64,000 nucleotides of DNA from Pseudomonas argentinensis. Its GTDB lineage: Bacteria; Pseudomonadota; Gammaproteobacteria; Pseudomonadales; Pseudomonadaceae. The notes below the pieces were generated by a model. It made no database searches. It saw nothing but the letters and a program-made list of their open reading frames with translations, and was not told where the DNA came from. Positions within the stretch are counted from its first letter, which is position 1, and each line of letters opens with the position of its first letter. Shown here in pieces: positions 39,051-48,276 of the stretch. A program made the translations under genes and the position numbers. The stretch lies in contig NZ_CP056087.1 of NCBI RefSeq assembly GCF_001839655.2, positions 868,001 through 932,000 of the forward strand, given 5' to 3'.

Positions 39051-41699
39051 TCAGCAGTCCAGTGGGTTGCGTTTTTCGGGGTCGATACCGAACTTGACGA
39101 TGGCCTCGGCCACCACCTTGCGCTCGATTTCACCGCGATCGGCCAGCGCTTCGAGCGCGGCCAGGGCGACCCAGCGGCGGTCCACTTCGAAGAAGTCGCG
39201 CAGCTTGCGACGGCTGTCGCTGCGGCCGTAACCATCGGTACCCAGGACCTTGTATTCCTTGACCGGTACCCACTGGCGAATCTGCTCGGCGAACAGCTTC
39301 ATGTAGTCGGTGCTGGCCACGACCGGACCCTTGCGGCCGCTCAGGCACTGCTCGACGTAGCTCTGCTTGGGCTCGTCGCCCGGGTGGAGGCGGTTGCTGC
39401 GCTCTACGGCCAGGCCGTTGCGACGCAGTTCGTTGAAGCTGGTGACGCTCCATACATCGGCAGCGACGTTGTAGTCGTTGCGCAGGATCTTCGCCGCTTC
39501 GCGAACTTCGTTGAGGATGGTGCCGCAGCCCAGCAGTTGCACGTGGTGGGCGGCTTCCTTCTGGTCCTCTTCGAGCAGGTACATACCCTTGATGATGCCG
39601 TCTTCGACACCTTCGGGCATGGCCGGCTGCTGGTAGTTCTCGTTCATCACGGTGATGTAGTAATAAACGTTTTCCTGCAGGGTCATCATCCGGTGCGTGC
39701 CTTCGCGCATGATCACCGCCAGCTCGTAGGCGTAGGTGGGGTCATAGCTGCGCACGTTGGGGATGGTGCTGGCGAGGATGTGGCTGTGGCCGTCCTCGTG
39801 CTGCAGGCCTTCACCGTTCAGGGTGGTGCGGCCGGAGGTGCCGCCCAGCAGGAAGCCGCGGGTCTGGCCGTCGCCGGCTGCCCAGGCCAGGTCACCGATA
39901 CGCTGGAAGCCGAACATCGAATAGAAGATGTAGACCGGCAGCATCGGCGTGTTGTAGTTGCTGTAGGCGGTACCGGCGGCGATGAACGAGGAGAACGCAC
40001 CGGCCTCGTTGAGGCCTTCCTGGAGGATCTGGCCGTCCTTCTCTTCGCGGTAGTACATCACCTGGTCGCGGTCGACCGGCTCGTACAGCTGACCGACCGG
40101 GGAATAGATACCCAGCTGGCGGAACATGCCTTCCATGCCGAAGGTACGCGCCTCGTCAGCGAGGATCGGCACGATGCGCTTGCCCAGCTCCTTGTCCTTG
40201 ACCATCGAGGCGAGGATGCGCCCGAACGCCATGGTGGTGGAGATTTCACGGTCACCCGAGCCGTCCAGAACGGCCTTGAGGGTTTCCAGCGGCGGCGTCG
40301 GGATGCTGATGCTGCCGCGGTTGCGCTGCGGCAGGTGGCCGCCGAGTTTCTCGCGGCACTTGCGCAGGTATTTCATTTCCGCGCTGTCTTCGGCCGGGCG
40401 GTAGAAGGGCAGTTCTTCCAGCTGCGAATCATTGAGCGGAATGTCGAAGCGATCGCGGAATTTCTTCAGCGACTCGATATCGACCTTCTTGGTGTTGTGC
40501 GCGGTGTTCTTCGCCTCGCCGGCACCGGTGCCATAACCCTTGATGGTCTTGGCCAGGATGACGGTGGGCTGACCCTTGTGGTTGACCGCCTGGTGGTAGG
40601 CCGCATAGACCTTGTACGGGTCGTGGCCGCCACGGTTGAGGTTGAAGATTTCCTCGTCCGACAGCTTCTCGACGCGCTTGAGCAGTTCCGGGTCGTGACC
40701 AAAGAAGTGCTTGCGCACGTAGGCGCCGTCCTTGGCCTTGTAGTTCTGGTACTCGCCGTCGATCGCCTGGTCCATACGACGCTGCATGCGGCCGTCTTCG
40801 TCCTGGGCGAACAGTGGATCCCACATGCGGCCCCAGATTACCTTGTTGACGTTCCAGTTGGCGCCGCGGAACACGCCTTCGAGTTCCTGGATGATCTTGC
40901 TGTTGCCGCGAACCGGGCCGTCGAGGCGCTGCAGGTTGCAGTTGATGACGAAGATCAGGTTGTCGAGGTTCTCGCGGCCGGCCAGGGAAATGGCGCCCAG
41001 GGTTTCCGGCTCGTCGGTCTCGCCGTCGCCGATGAAGCACCACACCTTCTGCTTGCCAGCCGGGATGAAGCCGCGGTTTTCCAGGTACTTCATGAAGCGT
41101 GCCTGGTAGATTGCGGTGATCGGACCCAGGCCCATGGAAACGGTCGGGAACTGCCAGAAGTCCGGCATCAGGTGCGGGTGCGGGTACGACGAGAGGCCGC
41201 CACCGTCCACTTCCTGGCGGAACTTGAGCATCTGCTCTTCGCTCAGGCGGCCTTCCAGGAAGGCGCGGGCGTAGATACCGGGCGATGCGTGGCCCTGGTA
41301 GTAGATCAGGTCGCCGCCGTGTTCTTCGGTCGGGGCCTTGAAGAAGTAGTTGAAGCCGATGTCGTAGAGGGTCGCGCTGGAGGCGAAGGTGGAGATGTGA
41401 CCACCCAGGTCCGGGTCCTGCATGTTGGCGCGCATCACCATGGCCAGGGCGTTCCAGCGAACGATCGAGCGGATGCGGCGTTCCATGAACAGGTCGCCCG
41501 GCATGCGTGCTTCGCGCGTGACCGGAATGGTGTTGCGGTAGGGCGTGGTGATCGAATAGGGCAACTGCGTGCCGCTACGAGTGGCCAACTCACCCAGGCG
41601 CGTCATCAGATAGTGGGCACGGTCTTCGCCTTCCTTGTCGAGGACGGATTCCAGTGCGTCCAGCCATTCCTGGGTTTCGATTGGATCGAGGTCTTGCAT
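39051..41699 (-). CDS. aceE: Pyruvate dehydrogenase E1 component AceE
   Basis: AceE is the homodimeric thiamine-diphosphate-dependent E1 that decarboxylates pyruvate. The 882-residue length equals the usual Pseudomonas size. The ThDP-binding block GDGETDEPETLGAISLAGRENLDNLIFVINCN and the HISTFASSATLYDIGFNYFF region are present. The start at 41699 is chosen because MQDLDPIETQEWLDALES is the conserved N terminus, with a CTGGAGC site before it; a further 24 in-frame residues upstream lack family character. Upstream lies a 15-base palindrome resembling a HexR-type operator. It is divergent to glnE. Confidence 0.97.
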   Translation of the reverse strand: MQDLDPIETQEWLDALESVLDKEGEDRAHYLMTRLGELATRSGTQLPYSITTPYRNTIPVTREARMPGDLFMERRIRSIVRWNALAMVMRANMQDPDLGGHISTFASSATLYDIGFNYFFKAPTEEHGGDLIYYQGHASPGIYARAFLEGRLSEEQMLKFRQEVDGGGLSSYPHPHLMPDFWQFPTVSMGLGPITAIYQARFMKYLENRGFIPAGKQKVWCFIGDGETDEPETLGAISLAGRENLDNLIFVINCNLQRLDGPVRGNSKIIQELEGVFRGANWNVNKVIWGRMWDPLFAQDEDGRMQRRMDQAIDGEYQNYKAKDGAYVRKHFFGHDPELLKRVEKLSDEEIFNLNRGGHDPYKVYAAYHQAVNHKGQPTVILAKTIKGYGTGAGEAKNTAHNTKKVDIESLKKFRDRFDIPLNDSQLEELPFYRPAEDSAEMKYLRKCREKLGGHLPQRNRGSISIPTPPLETLKAVLDGSGDREISTTMAFGRILASMVKDKELGKRIVPILADEARTFGMEGMFRQLGIYSPVGQLYEPVDRDQVMYYREEKDGQILQEGLNEAGAFSSFIAAGTAYSNYNTPMLPVYIFYSMFGFQRIGDLAWAAGDGQTRGFLLGGTSGRTTLNGEGLQHEDGHSHILASTIPNVRSYDPTYAYELAVIMREGTHRMMTLQENVYYYITVMNENYQQPAMPEGVEDGIIKGMYLLEEDQKEAAHHVQLLGCGTILNEVREAAKILRNDYNVAADVWSVTSFNELRRNGLAVERSNRLHPGDEPKQSYVEQCLSGRKGPVVASTDYMKLFAEQIRQWVPVKEYKVLGTDGYGRSDSRRKLRDFFEVDRRWVALAALEALADRGEIERKVVAEAIVKFGIDPEKRNPLDC

Positions 41700-41809
41700 G
41701 GCTTGCTCCAGAGCGGAAAGGCTTCCAGAATCGGAAACCAGATGCGTGGCCGGCTTTTTGAGCGGGCACATTAATTCTTGGATGTACCGGTTGGGTAGAT
41801 CCGGCTTCC

Positions 41810-41824
41810 TGTAGTTTTACTACA
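41810..41824. promoter_or_regulatory. 15-bp palindromic operator-like site upstream of aceE
   Basis: TGTAGTTTTACTACA is a perfect 6-3-6 palindrome, 110 bases before the aceE start and 142 before the glnE start. It resembles the HexR consensus recalled as TGTAATTAAATTACA, where HexR (an RpiR-family regulator) senses ketodeoxyphosphogluconate. It is a plausible regulatory site for the pyruvate dehydrogenase genes, but this is inferred from similarity only. Confidence 0.5.
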
Positions 41825-41966
41825 TTTCGTCGGCGATTTCAGCTCTCTCGATCAATCCAGTCGTGGCAAAACTACAATCAAATCAGGCGAGAGCCAGAAA
41901 CGGCGAGCCTTCGCAGGGCCTGCGCCGGTTTCCACCAGGCTCACAGCCCGCCGAAAAGGATAGACC

Positions 41967-44912
41967 ATGAGCTTGCCCGCGCTCGTCTCTTTGCCTGCCG
42001 CGCTTCACCCCATCGCCCAGCGTGCCGAGCAGTCCCTCGCCCAGGCGTTCGCGACCTTGTCCAATAAGGCTGCCACCGATTTTGCCGCCTGGCCGGCGCA
42101 GCGCAAGGAGCACCTGCAGCGGGTCACGGCCGCCAGTGACTTCGTCACCCAGCAGGGCCTGCGCGATCCGCAGATGCTGCTCGAGCTGGCCGGCAGTGGC
42201 GAGCTGGAGCGGCGTCTGGCCGGCGGTGAGTTGCGTCGGCAGCTGGCCGAGCAACTGAGCGAATGTGCCGACGAGAATGCCCTGGCCCGTAGCCTGCGGC
42301 GCTTTCGCAACCGTCAGCAGCTGCGCATCATCTGGCGCGACGTCAGCCGCCAGGCGGATCTGGTGGAAACCTGCCGCGACCTCTCCGATCTGGCCGACGC
42401 GTGTATCGACCAGGCCTATCACTGGCTCTACCCCCGGTATTGCGAGCAGTTCGGCACGCCGGTCGGGCGTCGCAGTGGCGAGCCGCAGCACATGGTGATC
42501 CTCGGCATGGGCAAGCTCGGTGCCCATGAATTGAACCTGTCGTCGGATATCGACCTGATCTTCGGTTACCCGGAGGGCGGTGAGACCCAGGGGGTCAAGC
42601 GTGCGCTGGATAACCAGGAATTCTTCATTCGCCTGGGCCAAAAGCTGATCAAGGCGCTGGACGCCATCACCGTCGATGGTTTCGTGTTTCGCACCGATAT
42701 GCGCCTGCGCCCCTATGGCTCGTCCGGCGCGCTGGTGTTCAGCTTCAACGCGCTGGAGCAGTACTACCAGGACCAGGGGCGCGACTGGGAGCGCTACGCG
42801 ATGATCAAGGCGCGGGTGGTCGGCGGTGACCAGCAGGCAGGCGCGCAGCTGCTGGAGATGTTGCGCCCTTTCGTCTACCGCCGTTACCTGGATTTTTCCG
42901 CCATCGACGCGCTGCGCACCATGAAGCAGCTGATCCAGCAGGAAGTGCGCCGCAAGGGCATGGCCGAGAACATCAAGCTCGGTTCCGGCGGCATCCGTGA
43001 GGTGGAGTTCATTGCCCAGGCCTTCCAGCTGATCCACGGCGGGCGTGACCTCAGCCTGCAGCAGCGCTCGTTGCTCAAGGTGCTGCACACCCTCAAGGAT
43101 CAGGGTTACCTGCCTGCTCAAGCGGTCGACGAGCTGCTCGCCGGCTACGCCTTCCTGCGTTACACCGAGCATGCCCTGCAGGCCATCGACGACCGGCAGA
43201 CGCAGATGCTGCCGGATAACGATCGGGATCGCGCCCGGGTGGCCTTCATGCTCGGCTTCGATAGCTGGGATGCCTTCCATGAACGGTTGATGCACTGGCG
43301 CGGCCGGGTCGACTGGCATTTCCGCCAGGTCATCGCCGACCCCGACGAGGATCAGGACGGCGACGAGGAGGCCATGGTCGGCGCCGAATGGTTGCCGCTG
43401 TGGAACGACGACCAGGATGAAGAGGCGGCCTGTCGCCAACTGGCCGAGGCCGGTTTCCTCGATGCGAAGGCCGCCTGGCAGCGGCTGGTGGGGCTGCGCA
43501 ACGGCAACCAGGTTCGGGCCATGCAACGTATCGGCCGTGAGCGGCTGGATGCTTTCATTCCGCGACTGCTGGCCGCCACCGTCGAGCAGGAAACGCCGGA
43601 TCTGGTGCTGGAACGGGTGCTGCCGCTGATCGAGGCGGTCGCGCGCCGCTCCGCCTATCTGGTGCTGCTCACGGAAAACCCCGGGGCCTTGCAGCGCCTG
43701 CTGACGCTGTGCGCCGCCAGCCCGTGGATCGCCGAGCAGATCAGTCGCTTCCCGCTGCTGCTCGACGAATTGCTCAACGAAGGGCGCCTGTTCAGTCCAC
43801 CCCAGGCACCGGAATTGGCCGCCGAGCTGCAGGAGCGCCTGACGCGCATTCCCGAGGAGGATCTGGAGCAGCAGATGGAGGCGCTGCGCCACTTCAAGCT
43901 GGCCCACGGCCTGCGCGTGGCCGCCTCGGAAATCGCCGGCAGCCTGCCGCTGATGAAGGTCAGCGACTACCTGACCTGGCTGGCCGAAGCCATTCTCGAC
44001 CAGGTACTGGCCCTGGCCTGGCGGCAGATGGTCAGCCGCCACGGCACACCCCTGCGCGCCAATGGCAGCCCCTGTGCGCCGGATTTCATCATCGTCGGCT
44101 ACGGTAAGGTCGGGGGTATCGAGCTGGGCCACGGCTCCGATCTGGATCTGGTGTTCATCCACGACGGCGACCCCCAGGCCGAGACCGATGGCGCCAAGCC
44201 CATCGACGGTGCGCAATTCTTCACCCGTCTGGGGCAGCGCATCATTCACCTGCTGACCGCACAAACCAACTCCGGCCAGCTCTACGAGGTCGATATGCGC
44301 CTGCGGCCGTCGGGCGCTGCAGGCCTGCTGGTCAGCTCCCTGGGCGCGTTCCGCCGTTACCAGGAGGGCGAGGCCTGGACCTGGGAGCATCAGGCCCTGG
44401 TACGCGCCCGGGTGCTGGTCGGCTGCGAGCGGGTGGCCAGCGCATTCGCCGAGGTACGTACCGCGGTGCTGGCCCGTGAGCGTGATCAGGCCAAGCTGCA
44501 AGCCGAGGTCAGCGAGATGCGCGCCAAGATGCGCGACAACCTGGGCAGCCGTGTCACGGCGGCCGGTACGGCGGAAAATGCCTTCAGCGCGGCCTCGCCC
44601 TTCGACCTCAAGCAGGATGCCGGAGGTATCGTCGATATCGAATTTATGGTGCAATACGCGGCCCTGGCGTGGTCGAAGCAGCACCCGGCGCTGCTCGAAT
44701 TTACCGACAACATCCGCATTCTGGAAGGCCTGGATCGCCTCGGTCTGCTCCGCGATGGCGAGGCGACCCTGCTGCAGGACGCCTACAAGGCCTATCGCTC
44801 GGCAGCCCATCGGCAGGCCTTGCAGAAGCAGCCCGGGGTCGTGGGCGGCGACCAGTTTCACGAGCACCGGCGCAATGTGATGCGCATCTGGCGTGAACTG
44901 GGCCTGAGTTGA
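41967..44912 (+). CDS. glnE: Bifunctional glutamine synthetase adenylyltransferase/deadenylase GlnE
   Basis: GlnE adds or removes AMP on glutamine synthetase in response to PII proteins. The 981-residue protein has two nucleotidyltransferase halves. The N-terminal deadenylase site reads GMGKLGAHELNLSSDIDLIFGYP, and the C-terminal adenylylase site reads GYGKVGGIELGHGSDLDLVFIHD. A linker regulatory helix region follows the first half. The start at 41967 is conserved (MSLPALVSLPAALHPIAQRAEQSL). In P. aeruginosa ilvE separates glnE from waaF, but here waaF follows after 43 bases. Confidence 0.96.
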   Translation: MSLPALVSLPAALHPIAQRAEQSLAQAFATLSNKAATDFAAWPAQRKEHLQRVTAASDFVTQQGLRDPQMLLELAGSGELERRLAGGELRRQLAEQLSECADENALARSLRRFRNRQQLRIIWRDVSRQADLVETCRDLSDLADACIDQAYHWLYPRYCEQFGTPVGRRSGEPQHMVILGMGKLGAHELNLSSDIDLIFGYPEGGETQGVKRALDNQEFFIRLGQKLIKALDAITVDGFVFRTDMRLRPYGSSGALVFSFNALEQYYQDQGRDWERYAMIKARVVGGDQQAGAQLLEMLRPFVYRRYLDFSAIDALRTMKQLIQQEVRRKGMAENIKLGSGGIREVEFIAQAFQLIHGGRDLSLQQRSLLKVLHTLKDQGYLPAQAVDELLAGYAFLRYTEHALQAIDDRQTQMLPDNDRDRARVAFMLGFDSWDAFHERLMHWRGRVDWHFRQVIADPDEDQDGDEEAMVGAEWLPLWNDDQDEEAACRQLAEAGFLDAKAAWQRLVGLRNGNQVRAMQRIGRERLDAFIPRLLAATVEQETPDLVLERVLPLIEAVARRSAYLVLLTENPGALQRLLTLCAASPWIAEQISRFPLLLDELLNEGRLFSPPQAPELAAELQERLTRIPEEDLEQQMEALRHFKLAHGLRVAASEIAGSLPLMKVSDYLTWLAEAILDQVLALAWRQMVSRHGTPLRANGSPCAPDFIIVGYGKVGGIELGHGSDLDLVFIHDGDPQAETDGAKPIDGAQFFTRLGQRIIHLLTAQTNSGQLYEVDMRLRPSGAAGLLVSSLGAFRRYQEGEAWTWEHQALVRARVLVGCERVASAFAEVRTAVLARERDQAKLQAEVSEMRAKMRDNLGSRVTAAGTAENAFSAASPFDLKQDAGGIVDIEFMVQYAALAWSKQHPALLEFTDNIRILEGLDRLGLLRDGEATLLQDAYKAYRSAAHRQALQKQPGVVGGDQFHEHRRNVMRIWRELGLS

Positions 44913-44955
44913 TGGCTGCCGTTTGCCATCGGGCTTCTCTAGCGAAACTGAGCTT

Positions 44956-45993
44956 ATGAATATTCTGATCATCGGCCCTTCGTGGGTAGGCGACATGGTG
45001 ATGGCGCAGACATTGTTCCAGTGTCTGAAACTGCGTCATCCGGAATGCGCCATCGACGTGCTGGCCCCGGACTGGAGCCGGCCGATCCTCGAGCGCATGC
45101 CCGAAGTGCGTCAGGCGCTGAGCTTTCCCCTCGGCCATGGCGTGCTGGAACTGGCCACGCGGCGGCGCATCGGCAAGTCCCTGGCGGGCCGTTACGATCA
45201 GGCGATCCTGCTGCCCAACTCCATGAAGTCGGCGCTGGTGCCGTTCTTCGCCGGAGTCCCGCTGCGTACCGGCTGGAAAGGCGAGATGCGCTACGGCCTG
45301 CTCAATGACGTGCGCAAGCTGGACAAGGATCGCTACCCGCTGATGATCGAGCGCTTCATGGCCCTGGCCTATCCGGCGGGTGCCGAGTTGCCGCAGCCCT
45401 ATCCGCGCCCGTCCCTGCGTATCGACCCCGCGACCCGTGAGGCGGCGCTGGCGCATTTCGGCCTTGCGCTGGATCGCCCAGTCCTGGCCCTGTGCCCCGG
45501 CGCCGAGTTCGGCGAGGCCAAGCGCTGGCCCAGCGAGCATTACGCCAAGGTCGCCGAGGCGAAGATCCGTGAAGGCTGGCAGGTCTGGCTGTTCGGCTCG
45601 AAAAAGGATCATCCGGTGGGCGAGGATATCCGTTCGCGGCTGATTCCCGGCCTGCGCGAGGAGGCGGTCAACCTGTCCGGCGAGACCAGCCTGGCCCAGG
45701 CCATCGACCTGTTGTCCTGCGCCGCCTCGGTGGTGTCCAACGATTCCGGGCTGATGCACGTGGCCGCTGCGCTCAATCGCCCGCTTGTGGCGGTCTACGG
45801 TTCGACCTCGCCGCAATTCACCCCGCCGCTGGCCGATCAGGTGGAAATCATCCGCCTGGGCATCGAGTGCAGCCCCTGTTTCGAGCGCACCTGCCGCTTC
45901 GGCCATTACAACTGCCTGGTGCAGCTCCAGCCAGGGGTTGCCGTCGACGCCCTGCAGCGGCTGGCCGGCGAGCCAGTCGAGGTCATGCCCTGA
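44956..45993 (+). CDS. waaF: ADP-heptose:LPS heptosyltransferase II WaaF
   Basis: WaaF adds the second L-glycero-D-manno-heptose to the inner core of LPS, at the cytosolic side of the inner membrane. The 345-residue GT9-family protein has MNILIIGPSWVGDMVMAQTL, the LLPNSMKSALVPFFAGVPLRTG middle block and the VSNDSGLMHVAAALNRPLVAVYGSTSP donor-binding motif. The start at 44956 aligns with this conserved N terminus. waaC starts at the base right after its stop, forming a tight waaF-waaC-waaG segment. Confidence 0.94.
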   Translation: MNILIIGPSWVGDMVMAQTLFQCLKLRHPECAIDVLAPDWSRPILERMPEVRQALSFPLGHGVLELATRRRIGKSLAGRYDQAILLPNSMKSALVPFFAGVPLRTGWKGEMRYGLLNDVRKLDKDRYPLMIERFMALAYPAGAELPQPYPRPSLRIDPATREAALAHFGLALDRPVLALCPGAEFGEAKRWPSEHYAKVAEAKIREGWQVWLFGSKKDHPVGEDIRSRLIPGLREEAVNLSGETSLAQAIDLLSCAASVVSNDSGLMHVAAALNRPLVAVYGSTSPQFTPPLADQVEIIRLGIECSPCFERTCRFGHYNCLVQLQPGVAVDALQRLAGEPVEVMP

Positions 45994-46995
45994 ATGCGCG
46001 TGCTGGTGATCAAGACCTCATCGCTGGGCGACGTGATTCATACCCTGCCAGCCCTCACCGATGCGGCCCGGGCGATTCCCGGCATCCGTTTCGACTGGGT
46101 GGTGGAAGAAGGCTTCGCCGAGATTCCGGCCTGGCATCCGGCGGTGTCCCAGGTGATTCCGGTGGCCATCCGCCGCTGGCGCAAGCAACCGTTGAAAACC
46201 CTGGTCAGTGGCGAGTGGTCGCGCTTCAAGCAGCGCCTGCGCGAAAGTCACTACGACCTGGTGATCGACGCCCAGGGGTTGTTCAAGAGCGCCTGGCTGA
46301 CCCGCTACGTCAAGGCGCCGGTGGCCGGGCTGGACAGCAAATCCGCCCGCGAGCCGATTGCCGCGCGCTTCTATGATCGCCCGTACAGCGTGCCGCGGGC
46401 CCAGCACGCGCTGGAGCGCACCCGCCAGTTGTTCGGCCAGGCGCTGGGCTACAGCGTGCCCGCCGGTCTGGGCGATTACGGGTTGAACCGCGCCCAGCTT
46501 GCAGATCCGGCCGCGAGCCCTTATCTAGTGTTCCTGCATGGCACCACCTGGGCCAGCAAGCACTGGCCCGAGGCCTACTGGCGCGAGCTGGCCGAGCAGG
46601 TCGCCGAGCAGGGTTGGGCGATTCGCCTGCCCTGGGGCAACGAAGCCGAGAAGGCTCGCGCCGAACGCATCGCCGAGGGCATCGAAAACGCCGCCGTGCT
46701 GCCTAGGCTCAACCTGGCAGGCGTGGCCAAGGTGCTCGCCGGTGCCCAGGCCTGCGTGGCCGTGGATACCGGGCTGGGCCACCTGGCGGCGGCGCTGGAC
46801 GTGCCGACCGTGTCGCTGTACGGCCCGACCCTGCCCGGCCGGGTCGGCGCCTACGGGCACTCCCAGGTGCACCTGTGCGCCAGTGGCCCGGATGCCGGCA
46901 AGGGTGACCGCGACAAGCCCTGTTTCGATGACCTGAAACCGCAGCGGGTGTTCACCGAATTACATGCCCTGCTGCTGGATCTGGGGCTGGACTGA
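45994..46995 (+). CDS. waaC: LPS heptosyltransferase I WaaC
   Basis: WaaC transfers the first heptose to the Kdo of lipid A-core. The 333-residue GT9 protein starts MRVLVIKTSSLGDVIHTLPAL, has LVIDAQGLFKSAWLTRYVKAPVAGLD and a donor site VAVDTGLGHLAAALDVPTVSLYGPT. The ATG directly follows the waaF TGA with no gap. The expected Kdo-heptose donor cavity is typical; no missing residue was noticed. It is co-transcribed with waaG. Confidence 0.94.
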   Translation: MRVLVIKTSSLGDVIHTLPALTDAARAIPGIRFDWVVEEGFAEIPAWHPAVSQVIPVAIRRWRKQPLKTLVSGEWSRFKQRLRESHYDLVIDAQGLFKSAWLTRYVKAPVAGLDSKSAREPIAARFYDRPYSVPRAQHALERTRQLFGQALGYSVPAGLGDYGLNRAQLADPAASPYLVFLHGTTWASKHWPEAYWRELAEQVAEQGWAIRLPWGNEAEKARAERIAEGIENAAVLPRLNLAGVAKVLAGAQACVAVDTGLGHLAAALDVPTVSLYGPTLPGRVGAYGHSQVHLCASGPDAGKGDRDKPCFDDLKPQRVFTELHALLLDLGLD

Positions 46996-47015
46996 TGCAA
47001 GCGAGCGGAGGGCCG

Positions 47016-48137
47016 ATGCGCCTGGCTTTTATCCTCTACAAGTACTTCCCCTACGGCGGGCTGCAGCGCGACTTCATGCGCATCGCCCTGGAGTGCCAGC
47101 AGCGCGGCCACAACATCCGCGTCTACACGCCGATCTGGGAAGGCGAGGTGCCGGAGGGCTTCGAGGTGGTGGTGGTACCGGTCAAGGCGCTGTTCAACCA
47201 TCACCGCAACGAGAAGCTCACCGCCTGGGTGCAGGCCGACCTGCGCGAGCGCCCGGTCGACCGGGTGATCGGCTTCAACAAGATGCCGGGGCTGGATGTG
47301 TACTACGCCGCCGATGGCTGCTTCGAAGACAAGGCGCAGACCCTGCGCAACCCGCTGTACCGTCGCTGGGGCCGCTACAAGCATTTTGCCGAATACGAAC
47401 GGGCGGTGTTCGCGCCGGAGTCGAACACCGAGATCCTGATGATCTCCGAGGTGCAGCAGCCATTGTTCGTCAAGCATTACGGCACGCCGGGCGAGCGCTT
47501 CCACCTGCTGCCGCCGGGCATCGCCCTGGACCGTCGCGCACCGGCCAATGCCGCCGAGATCCGCGCCGAGTTCCGCCGCAAGTTCGCCCTGGCCGACAAC
47601 GACCTGCTGCTGGTGCAGATCGGTTCGGGCTTCAAGACCAAGGGGCTGGATCGCAGCCTCAAGGCCCTGGCCGCTCTGCCGCCGGCGTTGAAAAAGCGCA
47701 CCCAGCTGATGGTGATCGGCCAGGACGATCCCAAGCCCTTCCTGTTGCAGGTCAAGGCGCTCGGCCTGAGCGACCAGGTGCAGATTCTCAAGGGGCGCAG
47801 TGACATTCCGCGCTTTCTGCTCGGCGCCGACCTGTTGATTCACCCGGCCTATAACGAGAACACCGGCACCGTGCTGCTCGAGGCGCTGGTCGCCGGCCTG
47901 CCGGTGCTGGTCACCGATGTCTGCGGCTACGCCCATTACATCAGCGATGCCGACGCCGGCCGCGTGGTGCCCAGCCCGTTCGAGCAGTCCACCCTGAACC
48001 ACATGCTGGCCGAGATGCTGGCCGACCAGGCCGCGCGTGAGGCCTGGCAGCGCAATGGCCTGGCCTACGCCGACACGGCCGATCTGTACAGCATGCCGCA
48101 ACGGGCCGCGGATGTGATTCTGGCGGCGCAGGCCTGA
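47016..48137 (+). CDS. waaG: LPS core glycosyltransferase WaaG
   Basis: WaaG (GT4 family) adds the first outer-core hexose to heptose II. The 373 residues match P. aeruginosa WaaG in length. Blocks include MRLAFILYKYFPYGGLQRDFMRIALECQQRGH, LVQIGSGFKTKGLDRSLKALAALP and the C-terminal HPAYNENTGTVLLEALVAGLPVLVTDVCGYAHYI donor-binding motif. The start at 47016 is preferred over an ATG overlapping the waaC stop because of the better GGAGG site and the conserved first residues. It is followed by a 139-base gap with two hairpins before waaP. Confidence 0.93.
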   Translation: MRLAFILYKYFPYGGLQRDFMRIALECQQRGHNIRVYTPIWEGEVPEGFEVVVVPVKALFNHHRNEKLTAWVQADLRERPVDRVIGFNKMPGLDVYYAADGCFEDKAQTLRNPLYRRWGRYKHFAEYERAVFAPESNTEILMISEVQQPLFVKHYGTPGERFHLLPPGIALDRRAPANAAEIRAEFRRKFALADNDLLLVQIGSGFKTKGLDRSLKALAALPPALKKRTQLMVIGQDDPKPFLLQVKALGLSDQVQILKGRSDIPRFLLGADLLIHPAYNENTGTVLLEALVAGLPVLVTDVCGYAHYISDADAGRVVPSPFEQSTLNHMLAEMLADQAAREAWQRNGLAYADTADLYSMPQRAADVILAAQA

Positions 48138-48199
48138 TGCTCATCCTTCAGGGTCTGGCTCGCTCCGGTGGCACGGGGCAGGACTTATGCCTGCGTGTG

Positions 48200-48233
48200 G
48201 CAGCGCATTGCGCCGCGGCTGGCAATGCGCTGC
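48200..48233. other. Perfect 12-bp-stem hairpin in the waaG-waaP gap
   Basis: GCAGCGCATTGC (48200-48211) pairs fully with GCAATGCGCTGC (48222-48233) around a ten-base loop. A second, shorter palindrome GCCGGCATGCCGGC is at 48247-48260, just before waaP. Neither is followed by a T tract, so they may act as RNA-processing or stability structures rather than terminators. Confidence 0.75.
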
Positions 48234-48276
48234 ATGACAACGATCTGCCGGCATGCCGGCTTCTGCGAGAGGCGCT

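Noticed and set aside
41883..44996. Very long minus-strand open frame (over 1000 codons) opposite glnE
   Set aside because: It mirrors glnE base for base, is rich in His, Gln, Leu and Val without domain motifs, and such antisense frames are common in GC-rich coding DNA.
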